Assembly (NCBI GenBank): GCA_002435875.1
Contig: DIVN01000140.1
Coordinates: 1 to 13,511 of the forward strand
Source: Anaerolineales bacterium UBA6131
Lineage (GTDB): Bacteria; Chloroflexota; Anaerolineae; UBA2200
Direction: 5' to 3'
Length of the DNA stretch: 13,511 nucleotides
Position 1 is the stretch's first letter. The number at the start of each line of letters is the position of its first letter. This document shows, one piece after another, positions 1 through 5,903 of this stretch. The translations under genes and the position numbers were made by a program. The notes under the pieces are model-generated. The model was given only the letters and a program-made list of their open reading frames with translations. It ran no database searches and was not told the DNA's origin.

Positions 1-1131
1 CAACACCGCCGCCGCCACCAGAGCAGCGTCCTGTATGCGCACCCCATGGTGCACTTCATAGCGCTCCTTGAGACCGCGCAGAATGCTGATAGTCTCCTCA
101 ACGGATGGCTCTGTGACAAAGACGGGTTGAAAGCGCCGCTCCAACGCTGGGTCCTTCTCGATGTGCTCTCTGTATTCATCCAGTGTTGTCGCACCGATGG
201 TATGCAGCTCGCCGCGCGCCAGCATAGGTTTGAGCATGTTGCTCGCGTCCATGGCTCCTTCTGCTGCGCCAGCACCTACTACCGTGTGCAACTCATCAAT
301 GAACAGCACAATCTGGCCTTCTGACTCGGAGATTTCCTTGAGAACCGCCTTCAGCCGCTCCTCAAACTCTCCACGATACTTGGCCCCAGCAACCAATGAT
401 CCAAGGTCAAGCGCCATGATGCGCTTGTCCTTGAGGCCGTCGGGGACATCTCCGCGCATGATGCGAAGAGCGAGCCCTTCCGCGATGGCAGTCTTGCCAA
501 CGCCTGCCTCTCCGACCAATACTGGATTGTTCTTTGTGCGCCTCGACAGAATCTGCATGACCCGCCGGATCTCCTCGTCTCGGCCAATTACTGGATCCAG
601 CTTGCCCTTGCGTGCCAGGTCTGTCAGATCGCGCCCGTATTTCTCGAGCGCCTGATACTTGCCCTCTGGGCTTTGATCCGTCACTCGCTGTGTGCCCCGG
701 ATACTGGTTAGCGCCTCATAGATGCGCGGAAGCGTCAATCCATGGCGCTGCAGCAAAGCTGCCGCTCCCCCAGATGCGACCTGTGTGAGCCCCATGAGCA
801 AGTGCTCGGCCGACACGTACTCGTCGTGCATGGTCTGAGCCTGCGCCTCCGACCGATTCAGAACATCCTGCATGGCCGTACCGAGGCCCAGCCTGCTCGC
901 GGTGCCATAGACCTTGGGCCGTTTCTGTAGTTCTGTCTCTAGTTCGCGCTGAAGCACCTGTGGTACGACGTCCAGCTTGGCCACGATCTGCGGCACAACT
1001 CCACCGGGTTGTTGCACCAAGGCAAGCAACAAATGCTCAGGTGCAATTTCGCCGTGGTTGTATTCTCCAGCGAGCTCCTGGGCTCGTACCAGCGCCTCTT
1101 GCGCCTTCTCAGTATATCTGTTCAGATTCAT
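1..1131 (-). CDS. clpB: ATP-dependent disaggregase ClpB, N-terminal part (3' end beyond left edge)
   Basis: The gene encodes the first 377 residues of the AAA+ ring disaggregase that works with DnaK/DnaJ/GrpE to pull proteins out of aggregates in the cytoplasm. Visible parts are the N-terminal double Clp repeat (about 1-145), the linker with the ClpB-typical GKYQALEKYGRDLT (157-170), and most of the first ATPase domain. That domain shows Walker A GEAGVGKT (207-214), pore loop KYRG (251-254), Walker B VLFIDE (275-280) and arginine-finger region ERRF (331-334). The AEGAMDASNMLKP stretch fits ClpB, and I prefer it to ClpC. The M-domain and second ATPase domain lie outside the window. The ATG start is preceded by GGAG with 6 nt spacing. 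It is the last visible gene of the grpE-hspR operon, 97 nt after the eRF1-like gene, so it may also have its own promoter. Walker A has Ala where ClpB usually has Pro, a tolerated change. Confidence 0.97.
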   Translation of the reverse strand, partial: MNLNRYTEKAQEALVRAQELAGEYNHGEIAPEHLLLALVQQPGGVVPQIVAKLDVVPQVLQRELETELQKRPKVYGTASRLGLGTAMQDVLNRSEAQAQTMHDEYVSAEHLLMGLTQVASGGAAALLQRHGLTLPRIYEALTSIRGTQRVTDQSPEGKYQALEKYGRDLTDLARKGKLDPVIGRDEEIRRVMQILSRRTKNNPVLVGEAGVGKTAIAEGLALRIMRGDVPDGLKDKRIMALDLGSLVAGAKYRGEFEERLKAVLKEISESEGQIVLFIDELHTVVGAGAAEGAMDASNMLKPMLARGELHTIGATTLDEYREHIEKDPALERRFQPVFVTEPSVEETISILRGLKERYEVHHGVRIQDAALVAAAVL

Positions 1132-1228
1132 CCAATACTCCCAGCAAAGGACAGGTGGCCCCAACGATAGTACTACAGTGGACCCTGTACAACCGTCCGG
1201 CCGCCGTAATCCTGCAAGTTATAGTTGA

Positions 1229-2317
1229 TCAATATCGCAGCAGAGCACCGACGTGTCCTGCTTCAGCCAAGTTCGTACTGCCCGCTACGGTGGTTACCGT
1301 GCCGCCCGACGATATCACCATCTGCACGAGCCTGTTCACGGCATCCCGGACTTGCTGCGGATGGCCACCGCAGGATGGGCACTTGGCTAGGGGCTCGGTG
1401 CTCATCAAGCCACAACCATTGCACAGGTACCCTTCTGCCTCAAAATCCTGCTCGACAACCAGCTCCCGCGCCCTCCCCTGGTGGGCCACATAGAAGGCGT
1501 CCGCGAGCCCCGTCACAGCATTTGTGCCCTTGGCAGCAGCTGTGACCAGCTGATCAACGAGTACTACCTCGTGCTGTCTGCGCTGCTCACCCACGAGTTC
1601 CGCACTCCGTTCCATCACCTCGGTCGCGCTGGTCTCCACATCCATAGGCAAAGTGCCCACAACAAGCTTAGCAAGTGTCTTGGGTAGCATGCCCATGAAC
1701 TCGGCCAGTGTCGTGTCCGAGCCCGCCAGTACGATGCGGTTGATCCCCCAAACCTTACAAAAGGATACGGTTGCCTGCGCCACCTGTCGGAGGTTCTGTT
1801 CGGCCTGCCTGTCTGCCTGGCGCTGGAACCGGGTCGCCGAGAAGCCTCCTTGTTTGTGGCGCTTTAGGTCCTTTCCGCTCGACTCGCCCTTTTCCTCAAT
1901 CTGACCCAGATAGGCGACCAAGAACCTCGCTTTCTCACGATCAACCAGTATCAACCCATAGCGTCCAAACCGATCCATGAGGTTGACGAGCGGCCTGATA
2001 TAGAGACTTTCGCCTGTATGAGCGGCATTCACAATGGGGAGCTCCAGGCTGTAGGTGCGCCAGAGCTTTTGCTCCGAGTCCGAAAAGATGACAACCCCTC
2101 TGGCTTGCCAATCATATTCATAGTCAAGGAAGCGCTCCGCGTGCGCAACGTCGGCCGCCCAGGCACCTTCACCCAAGCCTCCCAAGAGTTCCTTGAGTAA
2201 CAGCCGGCATTGTTCTTTGGGCTGCTGTGTCAGATCGGTATTGAGGTATAGGCTCAGTGCGGACTTGTTCTCACTCTGAAAACTCGCCAGCTCTTGCAGA
2301 TCCTTTTCCTCGATCAC
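1229..2317 (-). CDS. Bacterial eRF1-like (baeRF / VLRF1-type) protein with zinc ribbon
   Basis: This 362-residue protein resembles archaeo-eukaryotic release factor 1 and its bacterial relatives (baeRF families), including the VLRF1 domain of Vms1/ANKZF1, which frees nascent chains from stalled ribosomes. The central part reads HKQGGFSATRFQRQ (154-167), aligning with the eRF1 GGQ region (GGQSA-x-RF-x-R). The C-terminal domain has a four-Cys zinc ribbon (C299, C302, C313, C316), and the end AGHVGALLRY matches the eRF1 domain 3 ending. The catalytic Gln of GGQ is replaced by Phe159, with Gln156 just before the two glycines. The GTG start is chosen because a perfect AGGAGG (2325-2330) lies 7 nt upstream. 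The gene sits 29 nt after hspR and before clpB. Ribosome rescue or peptidyl-tRNA hydrolysis during stress is inferred; substrate and activity cannot be read from the sequence. Confidence 0.85.
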   Translation of the reverse strand: MIEEKDLQELASFQSENKSALSLYLNTDLTQQPKEQCRLLLKELLGGLGEGAWAADVAHAERFLDYEYDWQARGVVIFSDSEQKLWRTYSLELPIVNAAHTGESLYIRPLVNLMDRFGRYGLILVDREKARFLVAYLGQIEEKGESSGKDLKRHKQGGFSATRFQRQADRQAEQNLRQVAQATVSFCKVWGINRIVLAGSDTTLAEFMGMLPKTLAKLVVGTLPMDVETSATEVMERSAELVGEQRRQHEVVLVDQLVTAAAKGTNAVTGLADAFYVAHQGRARELVVEQDFEAEGYLCNGCGLMSTEPLAKCPSCGGHPQQVRDAVNRLVQMVISSGGTVTTVAGSTNLAEAGHVGALLRY

Positions 2318-2346
2318 TGTCTGACCTCCTCTAGCTGTTATTCCCC

Positions 2347-2718
2347 TTACTGAGCAGAGTTATCCTCCCCGTCGACCGCAATCACATTACCACCAAGGCG
2401 CTGCCTTAGCAGCCGGATCTCTGACTCTAGCGATCTTTGCATGTCTTCCGCCTCGGCGCGCATTCCCTCTATTGTGTCTGTCAGGCGCAGAATCACGTCC
2501 ACACCAGCCAGATTGACACCTAGATCTTCAGTCAGACGACATATCTTGCGTAGTCGCTCGATGTCGGTCGGCGAATAGAGACGCAGGTTGCCCGCAGATC
2601 GAGCCGGCACAACCAATCCCACCTTTTCATAGTAACGCAGGGTTTGTGGATGAAGCTCCACCATCTGGGCAGCGACGCTAATGACATAACACGCCTCCCG
2701 CCGCTCCTGAGCATCCAT
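2347..2718 (-). CDS. hspR: Heat-shock repressor HspR (MerR family)
   Basis: This is a 123-residue MerR-type DNA-binding protein. The winged-helix part carries YVISVAAQMVELHPQTLRYY (11-30), EKVGLVVPARSAGNLRLYS (31-49) and DIERLRKICRLTEDLGVNLAG (52-72). The HPQTLR and GVNLAG elements are characteristic of HspR rather than metal- or drug-sensing MerR proteins. An amphipathic coiled-coil helix follows (about 80-108), and then a short acidic tail. In actinobacteria HspR represses dnaK and clpB operons at HAIR sites, with DnaK as co-repressor. Here it lies inside the operon it probably controls, which would give autoregulation. The ATG start has GGGAGG 10 nt upstream. The gene follows htrA by 26 nt and precedes the eRF1-like gene by 29 nt. 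The identification is firm; the regulon is inferred from position. Confidence 0.94.
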   Translation of the reverse strand: MDAQERREACYVISVAAQMVELHPQTLRYYEKVGLVVPARSAGNLRLYSPTDIERLRKICRLTEDLGVNLAGVDVILRLTDTIEGMRAEAEDMQRSLESEIRLLRQRLGGNVIAVDGEDNSAQ

Positions 2719-2744
2719 CGCCTTGTTGCCTCCCGTCCGCGCAG

Positions 2745-3974
2745 CTACCGTTCTGGCCTTTCTGCCAAAGTAATCACAACCTCGCGTTCTCGGCCATCGC
2801 GAATGAGCCGTAGGCGAACCGACTGGCTCACCTCGGTTTCTCGTAGAATGTATACCAATAGATCCTCAAACTGCTCCACTTTCTGGTCGTCTATGGCGAT
2901 GATCACATCGCCCCCAATCGCAATTTCGCGACCAAACTTCTGTAACGTTTCCTGGCTGCCTTGCAGGCCAGCCTTTTCCGCCGGGCTGCCCGGGGAAACC
3001 GACAAGACAATTGCCCCTCTTTCTACAGGGAGGTCCATCTCTTCGACGTGTTCTAGGGCCAAATCTGTTCCCGAGACGCCGAGCCAAGGATATGTATATC
3101 GTCCATCCCGAATTAGCCTGGGCACGACCCGCCTGGCTGTGTTGACCGGCACCGCAAAGCCTACTCCAGAGACATCGGGGTCATAAGCCGTATTCACTCC
3201 AATCACTTTGCCTTGCGAATCGAGCAGTGGCCCCCCGGAGTTTCCAGGATTGATTGCGGCATCAGTCTGGATCAACTCGGGGATAGTAAAGCGCGAACCG
3301 ACTGACTCGGTCAGTCGCCCGAGTGGCAAGCTGCGGCCGAGAGCGCTAATGATTCCTGTTGTCAAGGTCCCTCGCAAACCGTAGGGATTGCCAAGTGCGA
3401 TGGCGCGCTGTCCGACCTGCAGAGTGTCGGAATCGCCCAGTTCTACGGGCAGAATCTTGGCTAGTTCCGCAGCAAGCTCAACCCGGATTACCGCCAGATC
3501 GCTATCTGGATCTGTCCCCACTATTTCGGCGCGCACAGTGGTGCCTTCGTGGAAGGTCACGCGGACCTCTTCCGCCCCTTCCACCACATGGTTGTTGGTT
3601 ACGATGTGACCCTCGCGATCGACGAGGAAGCCTGATCCAGAACCCTGCTCGTAGAAATCCTCAGGCTCCGGCGATGGGCCAGGCCCTTCTGGTCTGAGCA
3701 TCTCGCTGATATCCATACGCCGGGCAACCTGAATGTTGACGACCGCTGGGTTGACCCGCTGATAGATGTTGATCAGCAGAGCTTCCTCGCTGTCAGCGTT
3801 AACTAGGATCTGGCTTGGCAGGGCCGTAGGTTGTCCTGCCTCACTCACGATGACGGGTGTGGAAGCGGGCGTGGCTCGGCTGCCCACGCTGGAACAGGGG
3901 CAGGCACAGCAGCCCACAAGAGACACAGCAAGCAACGGCACTGCGATGAGAACGGCCAGTTTTGGACTTTTCAT
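2745..3974 (-). CDS. HtrA/DegP-type trypsin-like serine protease, lipoprotein, one PDZ domain
   Basis: This 409-residue envelope protease of the HtrA family probably degrades or refolds damaged exported proteins. The N-terminus (MKSPKLAVLIAVPLLAVS) is a signal peptide ending in lipobox LVGC, so C22 would be lipidated and the enzyme anchored outside the cytoplasmic membrane. A low-complexity linker (about 28-55) follows. The protease domain spans about 65-290 with a complete triad: H129 in TNNHVV, D159 in DSDLAVI, and S246 in GNSGGPLL. One PDZ domain occupies about 295-405, with LGVSG and the SVSPGSPAEKAGL loop. The architecture matches DegS/HtrA-like proteins with a single PDZ. The ATG start has AAGGAG 12 nt upstream. 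It lies between dnaJ (27 nt) and hspR (26 nt), linking an extracytoplasmic protease to cytoplasmic chaperones. It could be called degP, degQ or htrA; the sequence does not decide among them. Confidence 0.94.
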   Translation of the reverse strand: MKSPKLAVLIAVPLLAVSLVGCCACPCSSVGSRATPASTPVIVSEAGQPTALPSQILVNADSEEALLINIYQRVNPAVVNIQVARRMDISEMLRPEGPGPSPEPEDFYEQGSGSGFLVDREGHIVTNNHVVEGAEEVRVTFHEGTTVRAEIVGTDPDSDLAVIRVELAAELAKILPVELGDSDTLQVGQRAIALGNPYGLRGTLTTGIISALGRSLPLGRLTESVGSRFTIPELIQTDAAINPGNSGGPLLDSQGKVIGVNTAYDPDVSGVGFAVPVNTARRVVPRLIRDGRYTYPWLGVSGTDLALEHVEEMDLPVERGAIVLSVSPGSPAEKAGLQGSQETLQKFGREIAIGGDVIIAIDDQKVEQFEDLLVYILRETEVSQSVRLRLIRDGREREVVITLAERPER

Positions 3975-4001
3975 TCCTTTGCTAAGCTCCTTATTCAGCG
4001 C

Positions 4002-4934
4002 CTAGTGATTCCGAAGCGCGGCCAGTTGCGAAAAGAGCTCCTTTTCCTTTCCGGTCAGGCTCTGCGGCACAACTATGCGCACTTCGGCATACAAATCGCC
4101 CTTGTTGCGAGGAGACTTAAGCACCGGCATCCCCATGCCACGCAGGCGGAAGCGCCTGCCGCTTTGCGTCTCCGGTGGTATCCGCAGCATGGCTTGCCCC
4201 TTCAGCGTCTGCACGGGCACTTCTCCACCAAGGACCGCGGTATAGAGATCTACCGTAACCTGGCAATACAGATCGTCACCCTTGCGCTCAAAAATGTGAT
4301 GTGGGAGTACCGAGATTCGTAGGTACAGATCGCCACTGAATCCAGCACCAGCCGTTCCTTTGCCAGCAAGCCTTACTTGCGATCCCGTGTCAACACCCGC
4401 GGGTATGGATGCCTCCAGCCGTTTTCCATCCAACTGTAGCACACGCTTGGTGCCAGTGAACGCCTCCTCCAGGGTGATGTCTATGGGGTGCTCGACGTCT
4501 CGACCCCGGCCCTGCTGCTGCCCGTACGCTGCGGGGTCTGCCCCGCCGAAGACATTGCGGAAAAAGTCTGAAAAGCCACCGCCCCCGCCTCCGCCAAAGA
4601 GATCCTCGAGATTACCGTATTCAACATGCACACGTCCTGCCCCAGGCTGCTGGCCTGCAGCCCACCTGCTCCAATCAAACCCGCGAGGGTCTCCGCCAGT
4701 CCGTTGCCATTGCTGCCAGTTGGTACCCAGCTCATCGTACTTTTTGCGCTTATCAGGGTCGCCAAGAACTTCATGAGCTTCATTGATCTCTTTGAAGCGC
4801 CCCTCAGCGGACTTGTTCCCGGGATTGACGTCGGGATGATACTGCCGAGCCAATCGGCGGTACGTCTTCTTGATCTCGGCCTGGCTCGCGTCCTTGTCAA
4901 CGCCCAGAATCTTGTAATAGTCTTTGTATTCCAT
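4002..4934 (-). CDS. dnaJ: DnaJ-type co-chaperone lacking the zinc finger (CbpA-like)
   Basis: This 310-residue J-domain protein would stimulate the ATPase of DnaK and deliver substrates to it. The J domain (about 4-70) has the HPD motif at 33-35 and the KYDELG end. A Gly/Phe-rich linker with a seven-glycine run (114-120) follows. The substrate-binding beta domains then run from about 145 to 295 (DITLEEAFTGTKR, VPVQTLKGQAMLRIPP, GRRFRLRGMGMP). There are no CxxCxGxG repeats, so this is a type II protein like CbpA rather than classical DnaJ; the symbol is therefore loose. The ATG start has GAGAGG 11 nt upstream. The gene lies 44 nt after grpE in the same operon, and that gap contains an imperfect inverted repeat. 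No dnaK is nearby, so its partner must be encoded elsewhere. Confidence 0.95.
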   Translation of the reverse strand: MEYKDYYKILGVDKDASQAEIKKTYRRLARQYHPDVNPGNKSAEGRFKEINEAHEVLGDPDKRKKYDELGTNWQQWQRTGGDPRGFDWSRWAAGQQPGAGRVHVEYGNLEDLFGGGGGGGFSDFFRNVFGGADPAAYGQQQGRGRDVEHPIDITLEEAFTGTKRVLQLDGKRLEASIPAGVDTGSQVRLAGKGTAGAGFSGDLYLRISVLPHHIFERKGDDLYCQVTVDLYTAVLGGEVPVQTLKGQAMLRIPPETQSGRRFRLRGMGMPVLKSPRNKGDLYAEVRIVVPQSLTGKEKELFSQLAALRNH

Positions 4935-4953
4935 GCTGCATTACGCCTCTCGA

Positions 4954-4974
4954 CTTGTGCGTTGCTTGCACGAG
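4954..4974. promoter_or_regulatory. HAIR-like imperfect inverted repeat between grpE and dnaJ
   Basis: CTTGTGC, 7 nt, GCACGAG: the arms pair at 6 of 7 positions, and the seventh would be a G-U pair in RNA. The 7-7-7 layout and outer CTTG equal those of the HAIR operator, but the inner bases differ from its consensus. It could be an HspR site, an mRNA hairpin setting the dnaJ-to-grpE ratio, or chance. Confidence 0.3.
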
Positions 4975-4978
4975 GCAA

Positions 4979-5479
4979 TCAGGATTCTTTGGTAACCTGA
5001 ACCCTTGCCGCCCTCAGCAGGCGGCCATTGAGCGTATAACCCTTGCGGTACTCTGAGACAACCTGGTTAGGCCCTCTCTCACCGCGATCCGCCAACTCTA
5101 CAGCCTCATGCATCGTTGGATCAAAGACTTCACCTACGGGCGTCATAGCCTGAACGCCCTCCTGGGTCAGAATCTTCTGAAGCTGTTGATAGGTGACCCG
5201 CACGCCAGCGCTGACGGGGTCGGCCTCGTCCGCATACTTCAGAGCCTGCTCCAATTGGTCTGCCAGGTCCAAGAGATGGCCGAAGATACGCCGTTTCTCC
5301 TGCCAGATGCGCTCGTCGCCGAGCCGCTCTAGACGTTTGCGCATGTTCTCCGCTTCAGCTAGTGCACGGAGATACTTGTCATGGTTGTCAGTGGCCTCTT
5401 TTCTGGCAGCATCCAACTCGGCTGTCAATTCCACAGGCATCGCCTGCTCAGCAATGTCCCCACGTTCTTCTGTCTCCAT
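4979..5479 (-). CDS. grpE: Nucleotide exchange factor GrpE
   Basis: GrpE is the co-chaperone that speeds ADP release from DnaK. From the chosen start it has 166 residues. A long N-terminal helix (about 15-85) with DNHDKYLRALAEAENMRKRL forms the dimer coiled coil. The C-terminal beta domain carries the family signature FDPTMHEAV (119-127) and ends in GYTLNGRLLRAARVQV. Three ATG codons lie in tandem (5485, 5482, 5479). GAGAGG directly abuts the first, so the third, with 6 nt spacing, is the best start. The upstream in-frame GTG at 5515 falls at or before the predicted transcription start and is rejected. This is the first gene of the operon running to clpB. It is preceded by a strong promoter, and the usual dnaK neighbour is missing. 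Confidence 0.94.
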   Translation of the reverse strand: METEERGDIAEQAMPVELTAELDAARKEATDNHDKYLRALAEAENMRKRLERLGDERIWQEKRRIFGHLLDLADQLEQALKYADEADPVSAGVRVTYQQLQKILTQEGVQAMTPVGEVFDPTMHEAVELADRGERGPNQVVSEYRKGYTLNGRLLRAARVQVTKES

Positions 5480-5485
5480 CATCAT

Positions 5486-5491
5486 CCTCTC
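5486..5491 (-). promoter_or_regulatory. grpE ribosome binding site (GAGAGG)
   Basis: GAGAGG on the minus strand touches the first of three tandem ATG codons. The third ATG lies 6 nt away, a normal spacing, so this site decides the start at 5479. The first or second ATG could still be used. Confidence 0.65.
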
Positions 5492-5517
5492 GTTACAGAT
5501 GCCTTCCTTTTGCACCG

Positions 5518-5546
5518 ATTCTAATAGTTTAGTGTACCCTTGTCAA
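5518..5546 (-). promoter_or_regulatory. Sigma-70-type promoter of the grpE-clpB operon
   Basis: On the minus strand a perfect -35 box TTGACA (5541-5546) is followed after exactly 17 nt by the -10 box TAGAAT (5518-5523), 11 of 12 consensus positions in all. Transcription should start near 5511, giving an untranslated leader of about 30 nt before the grpE ATG codons. The strength of the match implies that the operon is held down by a repressor, for which the encoded HspR is the obvious candidate. Recognised from sequence only. Confidence 0.75.
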
Positions 5547-5548
5547 GG
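5538..5548. promoter_or_regulatory. Palindrome CCTTGTCAAGG covering the grpE -35 box, candidate operator
   Basis: A perfect 5+1+5 palindrome sits directly on the -35 hexamer of the grpE promoter. A repressor bound here would block RNA polymerase. Its arms share CTTG/CAAG with the actinobacterial HAIR site for HspR (CTTGAGT-N7-ACTCAAG), but the spacing is quite different. HspR binding is therefore only a guess. The CTTGxCAAG symmetry may partly follow from the TTGACA hexamer itself. Confidence 0.4.
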
Positions 5549-5664
5549 TTTATGCAGTCAGTCATATAAAAGTCTAACGCAAACGCATTGCGGCAGCCCC
5601 AAGTAGAAGACGTTAGCGGCGTTGGCGGAAGTCGGCAGCGCAAGCTGGAGGAGAGGTAACCTTC

Positions 5665-5693
5665 TTGTCATTGGCTGAAGGCCACAATAGAAT
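5665..5693 (+). promoter_or_regulatory. Sigma-70-type promoter upstream of the DUF2148 gene
   Basis: TTGTCA (5665-5670), 17 nt, TAGAAT (5688-5693) gives five of six matches in each box. It points toward the DUF2148 gene, with a predicted start near 5700. That would leave a leader of about 200 nt before the ATG at 5904. A weaker pair (TTGTGG, 19 nt, TATTCT) lies nearer the gene. No experimental support. Confidence 0.55.
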
Positions 5694-5699
5694 GGCGGG

Positions 5700-5903
5700 T
5701 GTTGCTATTCAGGGACTGTCGACCCGAGTTGAGCGATGATGGTCTCGAGCGTGGCGGCCAGTCAGATACTTGCGCGCCGGGAGTTTGTCACGAGCAACTC
5801 TGCGCAATTGCGTTGTGGCGCATTGATGCATCCAAACTATTCTGGTCAGGGTGAACCATGCTACCCTTGTCTAACAACTCGGGGAGCTAGAGGAGGATCG
5901 TCT
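5700..5903 (+). other. Predicted long 5' leader / intergenic DNA before the DUF2148 gene
   Basis: This stretch has no convincing gene of its own. The frame of the downstream gene stays open back to an ATG at 5736, but that start has no good ribosome binding site and the residues 5736-5903 would encode are not recognisable. Local symmetries are GAGTT (5781-5785) with AACTC (5796-5800), the perfect palindrome CGCAATTGCG (5803-5812), and GATGCATC (5825-5832). No known riboswitch class was recognised. Between the two divergent promoters, 5549-5664 shows only CGCAA-N5-TTGCG (5578-5592). Confidence 0.4.
5891..5896 (+). promoter_or_regulatory. Ribosome binding site of the DUF2148 gene (AGGAGG)
   Basis: A perfect AGGAGG lies 7 nt before the ATG at 5904. 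It fixes that start over the in-frame ATG 168 nt upstream. Confidence 0.85.

Noticed and set aside
161..655. Plus-strand open frame of 164 codons opposite clpB
   Set aside because: It is antisense to the ClpB ATPase domain, with Ser/Arg-rich low-complexity content typical of a shadow frame.
2644..3186. Plus-strand open frame of 180 codons opposite hspR and htrA
   Set aside because: It spans the ends of two well-supported minus-strand genes and encodes Ser/Arg/Pro-rich nonsense.
5480..5515. Longer GrpE beginning at the GTG at 5515
   Set aside because: This GTG lies at or upstream of the transcription start predicted from the promoter at 5518-5546, and a ribosome binding site sits instead before the ATG codons at 5479-5485.
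5516..5664. CIRCE element (HrcA site) upstream of grpE
   Set aside because: No TTAGCACTC-N9-GAGTGCTAA or close variant is present, so HrcA control is not supported.
5736..5903. N-terminal extension of the DUF2148 protein from ATG 5736
   Set aside because: The extra 56 residues are not recognisable, no good ribosome binding site precedes 5736, and AGGAGG stands 7 nt before the ATG at 5904.
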